This document shows, piece by piece, positions 28,607-29,823 of a stretch of DNA of 29,823 bases (its first letter is position 1; the number at the start of each line of letters is the position of its first letter). The notes below the pieces were generated by a model, which was not told where the DNA came from, did not search any database, and saw only the letters and a list, made by a program, of their open reading frames with translations. The stretch lies in the NCBI GenBank assembly GCA_937951935.1, contig CALGAM010000162.1:1-29823 (forward strand). The letters run 5' to 3'. The position numbers were made by a program, and so were the translations under genes. Origin of the DNA: an uncultured Micromonospora sp. GTDB lineage: Bacteria; Actinomycetota; Actinomycetes; Mycobacteriales; Micromonosporaceae.

Positions 28607-29575
28607 ATGACACGTTGGGGCATCCTCGCCACCGGTTACATCGCCGCCACCTTCGTCCGGGACCTTCGCCTGCTGCCCGACGCCGAGGTCGTCGCGGTCG
28701 GCTCCCGTTCGCGGGAGGCCGCCCGTGCCTTCGCCGACCGGCACGGCATCCCCCGGGCGTACGGCTCGTGGGCGGAGCTGGCCGCCGACGACGAGGTCGA
28801 GGTGATCTACGTCGCCACCCCGCACGCCGCCCACCTCGACGCCGCGCTGACCTGCCTCGCCGCCGGCAGGGCGGTGCTGGTCGAGAAGCCGATCACCCTC
28901 GACCGGGCGGGCGCCGAGCGGCTGGTCGAGGCCGCCCGGACGCAGGGCCGCTTCCTGATGGAGGCGATGTGGATGCGGTGCAACCCGACGATACGCCGGG
29001 TGACGGAACTGGTCGCCGACGGCGCGATCGGCGAGGTGACCGGCGTGCAGGCGGATTTCGGCCTCGCCGGGCCGTTCCCTCCGGAGCACCGGTTGCGGGC
29101 CCGTGCCCTGGGGGGCGGCGCACTGCTGGACCTGGGTGTCTACCCGGTCAGTCTGGCGCACCTGCTGCTCGGCGCTCCCGACGAGATCCGCGCCTGGGCG
29201 AAACTCAGCCCGGAGGGCGTCGACGAGAACACCGGGATCGTCTTCGGGTACGACTCCGGCGCGGTCGCCACCCTGAGCTGCGGCCTGGTCGGCGCGACGC
29301 CGGTGGCGGCGACGATCACCGGCCGGACCGGGCGCATCGAGCTGGCGTCGCCGTTCTACCGGCCGAGCCGGGCGACCCTTTACCGGACGGGCGCCGAGCC
29401 GGAGCCGCTTCCGGTCGAGCAGGTCGGCTCCGGCTACCAGTACGAGGCGGCCGAGGTGCAGCGCTGCCTGCGCGAGGGTCTGCTGGAGAGCCCGCTCGTG
29501 CCGCACGCGGTCACCTGCGAGGTGATGGGCCTGTTGGACGCCGTACGAGCGCAGATCGGGGTCGTGTATCCCTGA
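28607..29575 (+). CDS. Gfo/Idh/MocA-family NAD(P)-dependent oxidoreductase
   Basis: 322 residues. The N-terminal Rossmann fold starts RWGILATGYIAATFVRDL, with GSRSREAARAFADRHG, VIYVATPHAAHLDAAL and the family motif VEKPIT (EKP at 93-95). The C-terminal alpha/beta domain has MEAMWMRCNP and the LGGGALLDLGVYPVSLAHLLLG motif, where D and Y correspond to the usual catalytic and substrate residues near the DxxxH/DxGVY pattern. The family oxidises or reduces sugars, inositols or trans-dihydrodiols; the sequence does not fix the substrate. One Arg is AGG. It is leaderless (TACGGT, 6 nt, ATG) and divergent from the NUDIX gene. A lower-GC region of stem-loops follows its stop. Confidence 0.92.
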   Translation: MTRWGILATGYIAATFVRDLRLLPDAEVVAVGSRSREAARAFADRHGIPRAYGSWAELAADDEVEVIYVATPHAAHLDAALTCLAAGRAVLVEKPITLDRAGAERLVEAARTQGRFLMEAMWMRCNPTIRRVTELVADGAIGEVTGVQADFGLAGPFPPEHRLRARALGGGALLDLGVYPVSLAHLLLGAPDEIRAWAKLSPEGVDENTGIVFGYDSGAVATLSCGLVGATPVAATITGRTGRIELASPFYRPSRATLYRTGAEPEPLPVEQVGSGYQYEAAEVQRCLREGLLESPLVPHAVTCEVMGLLDAVRAQIGVVYP

Positions 29576-29592
29576 CCCGGTCCCTCTCCCCT

Positions 29593-29705
29593 CTCGTGAG
29601 CGTCGCAAGCTTGCGCTTGCCCACGAGAACGCCGAGCACGTGGGTGCTGTTTGGCGGGTTTTTCGGCGAGCGGCGCGTGGCGTTGCGGATCAAAGGCACC
29701 ACGCG
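29593..29705. terminator. Lower-GC region with three stem-loops between convergent genes
   Basis: CTCGTG/CACGAG (29593-29598 and 29622-29627) encloses the palindrome CGCAAGCTTGCG (29604-29615). AGCAC/GTGCT (29635-29639 and 29644-29648) is followed by a T-rich GGGTTTTTC, the only T-tract of this kind in the window, which makes it a real intrinsic terminator for the plus strand. CGCGTGG/CCACGCG (29674-29680 and 29699-29705) is a third stem. The 169-bp gap lies between the oxidoreductase stop and the minus-strand GntR stop. Confidence 0.5.
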
Positions 29706-29744
29706 GTGAAGGGCTGGTGTGGATCCTTGGGAGGCGCTTGGCGT

Positions 29745-29823
29745 CTACTTGCGCTCGGCCACGAAGACACCGAGCCCTTGGACGCTCTCGACGAGCCCTT
29801 CGGCGCGCAGGGCGTGCATGGCG
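29745..29823 (-). CDS. GntR-family transcriptional regulator, 3' end only
   Basis: Only the last 25 residues and the TAG (29747 to 29745) are in the window; the gene continues beyond base 29823. The fragment reads A-M-H-A-L-R-A-E-G-L-V then ESVQGLGVFVAERK. This is the end of a GntR-type winged helix, with the recognition-helix end (ALRAEGLV) and the wing (GLGVFV). In GntR proteins this precedes an effector domain, but the frame stops here. So it is either a short, HTH-only (YtrA/DNA-binding-only) protein or the effector domain lies N-terminally. The subfamily cannot be told. Confidence 0.7.
   Translation of the reverse strand, partial: AMHALRAEGLVESVQGLGVFVAERK

Noticed and set aside
29511..29702. 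63-codon minus-strand frame between the oxidoreductase and GntR genes
   Set aside because: It has no ribosome site, overlaps the oxidoreductase end and runs across the stem-loops; listed only as part of the possible repeat element.
1..29823. tRNA, rRNA, phage, IS or biosynthetic gene cluster
   Set aside because: No cloverleaf, rRNA stretch, transposase, integrase or PKS/NRPS motif was recognised on either strand.

Overview
The window is strongly GC-rich, with G or C at most third codon positions and many GTG starts. It carries actinobacterial markers: mycothiol synthase (MshD), the orphan nitrogen regulator GlnR, the LmeA-like DUF2993 family, a Cys-rich leader peptide before a rhodanese gene, and a PHO box before pstS. 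Gene content and order suggest Micromonosporaceae (Micromonospora or a relative); the genus is an inference. It is mostly core chromosome. I see no prophage, transposase, CRISPR array, rRNA or tRNA.

Layout. 1-5087: a truncated asparaginase-II gene behind a beta-keto acid cleavage enzyme; a fur-ygfZ pair (iron regulator with Fe-S maintenance protein) divergent from a pabC-like aminotransferase; then a nitrobindin-like FABP gene behind a 34-residue membrane microprotein, divergent from a DsrE-like gene. 5088-11515: an orphan winged-helix regulator with a shortened receiver and a one-TM protein, divergent from a 1465-residue secreted subtilase with carboxypeptidase-regulatory-like domains and a Kelch propeller. 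11516-16056: four membrane or envelope proteins (DUF2510, LppU-like, DUF998, SRPBCC-like) and a TetR regulator with two matching palindromic operators. 16057-17616: a sulfur unit made of leader peptide, attenuator-like hairpin, sseA, DUF1416 and terminator. 17700-19859: a DUF2993 lipoprotein-like protein and a polytopic membrane protein. 19969-23165: glnR, a polysaccharide deacetylase and mshD. 23326-27635: pstSCAB behind a PHO box. 27719-29823: a NUDIX hydrolase divergent from a Gfo/Idh/MocA oxidoreductase, then the 3' end of a GntR regulator.

The most consistent non-coding signal is a repeated leaderless-promoter layout. A TANNNT -10 hexamer sits 6 nt (sometimes 8-9 nt) before an ATG or GTG at ten genes, including three divergent pairs, and it changes the preferred start of fur and pabC. 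Other signals worth checking are the Cys leader/attenuator before sseA, the paired TetR operators that cover -35 and the start site, two stacked hairpins in the subtilase 5' leader, a 10-codon uORF coupled to the deacetylase gene, and a striking AGG arginine-codon bias in pstS (12 of 17 Arg).
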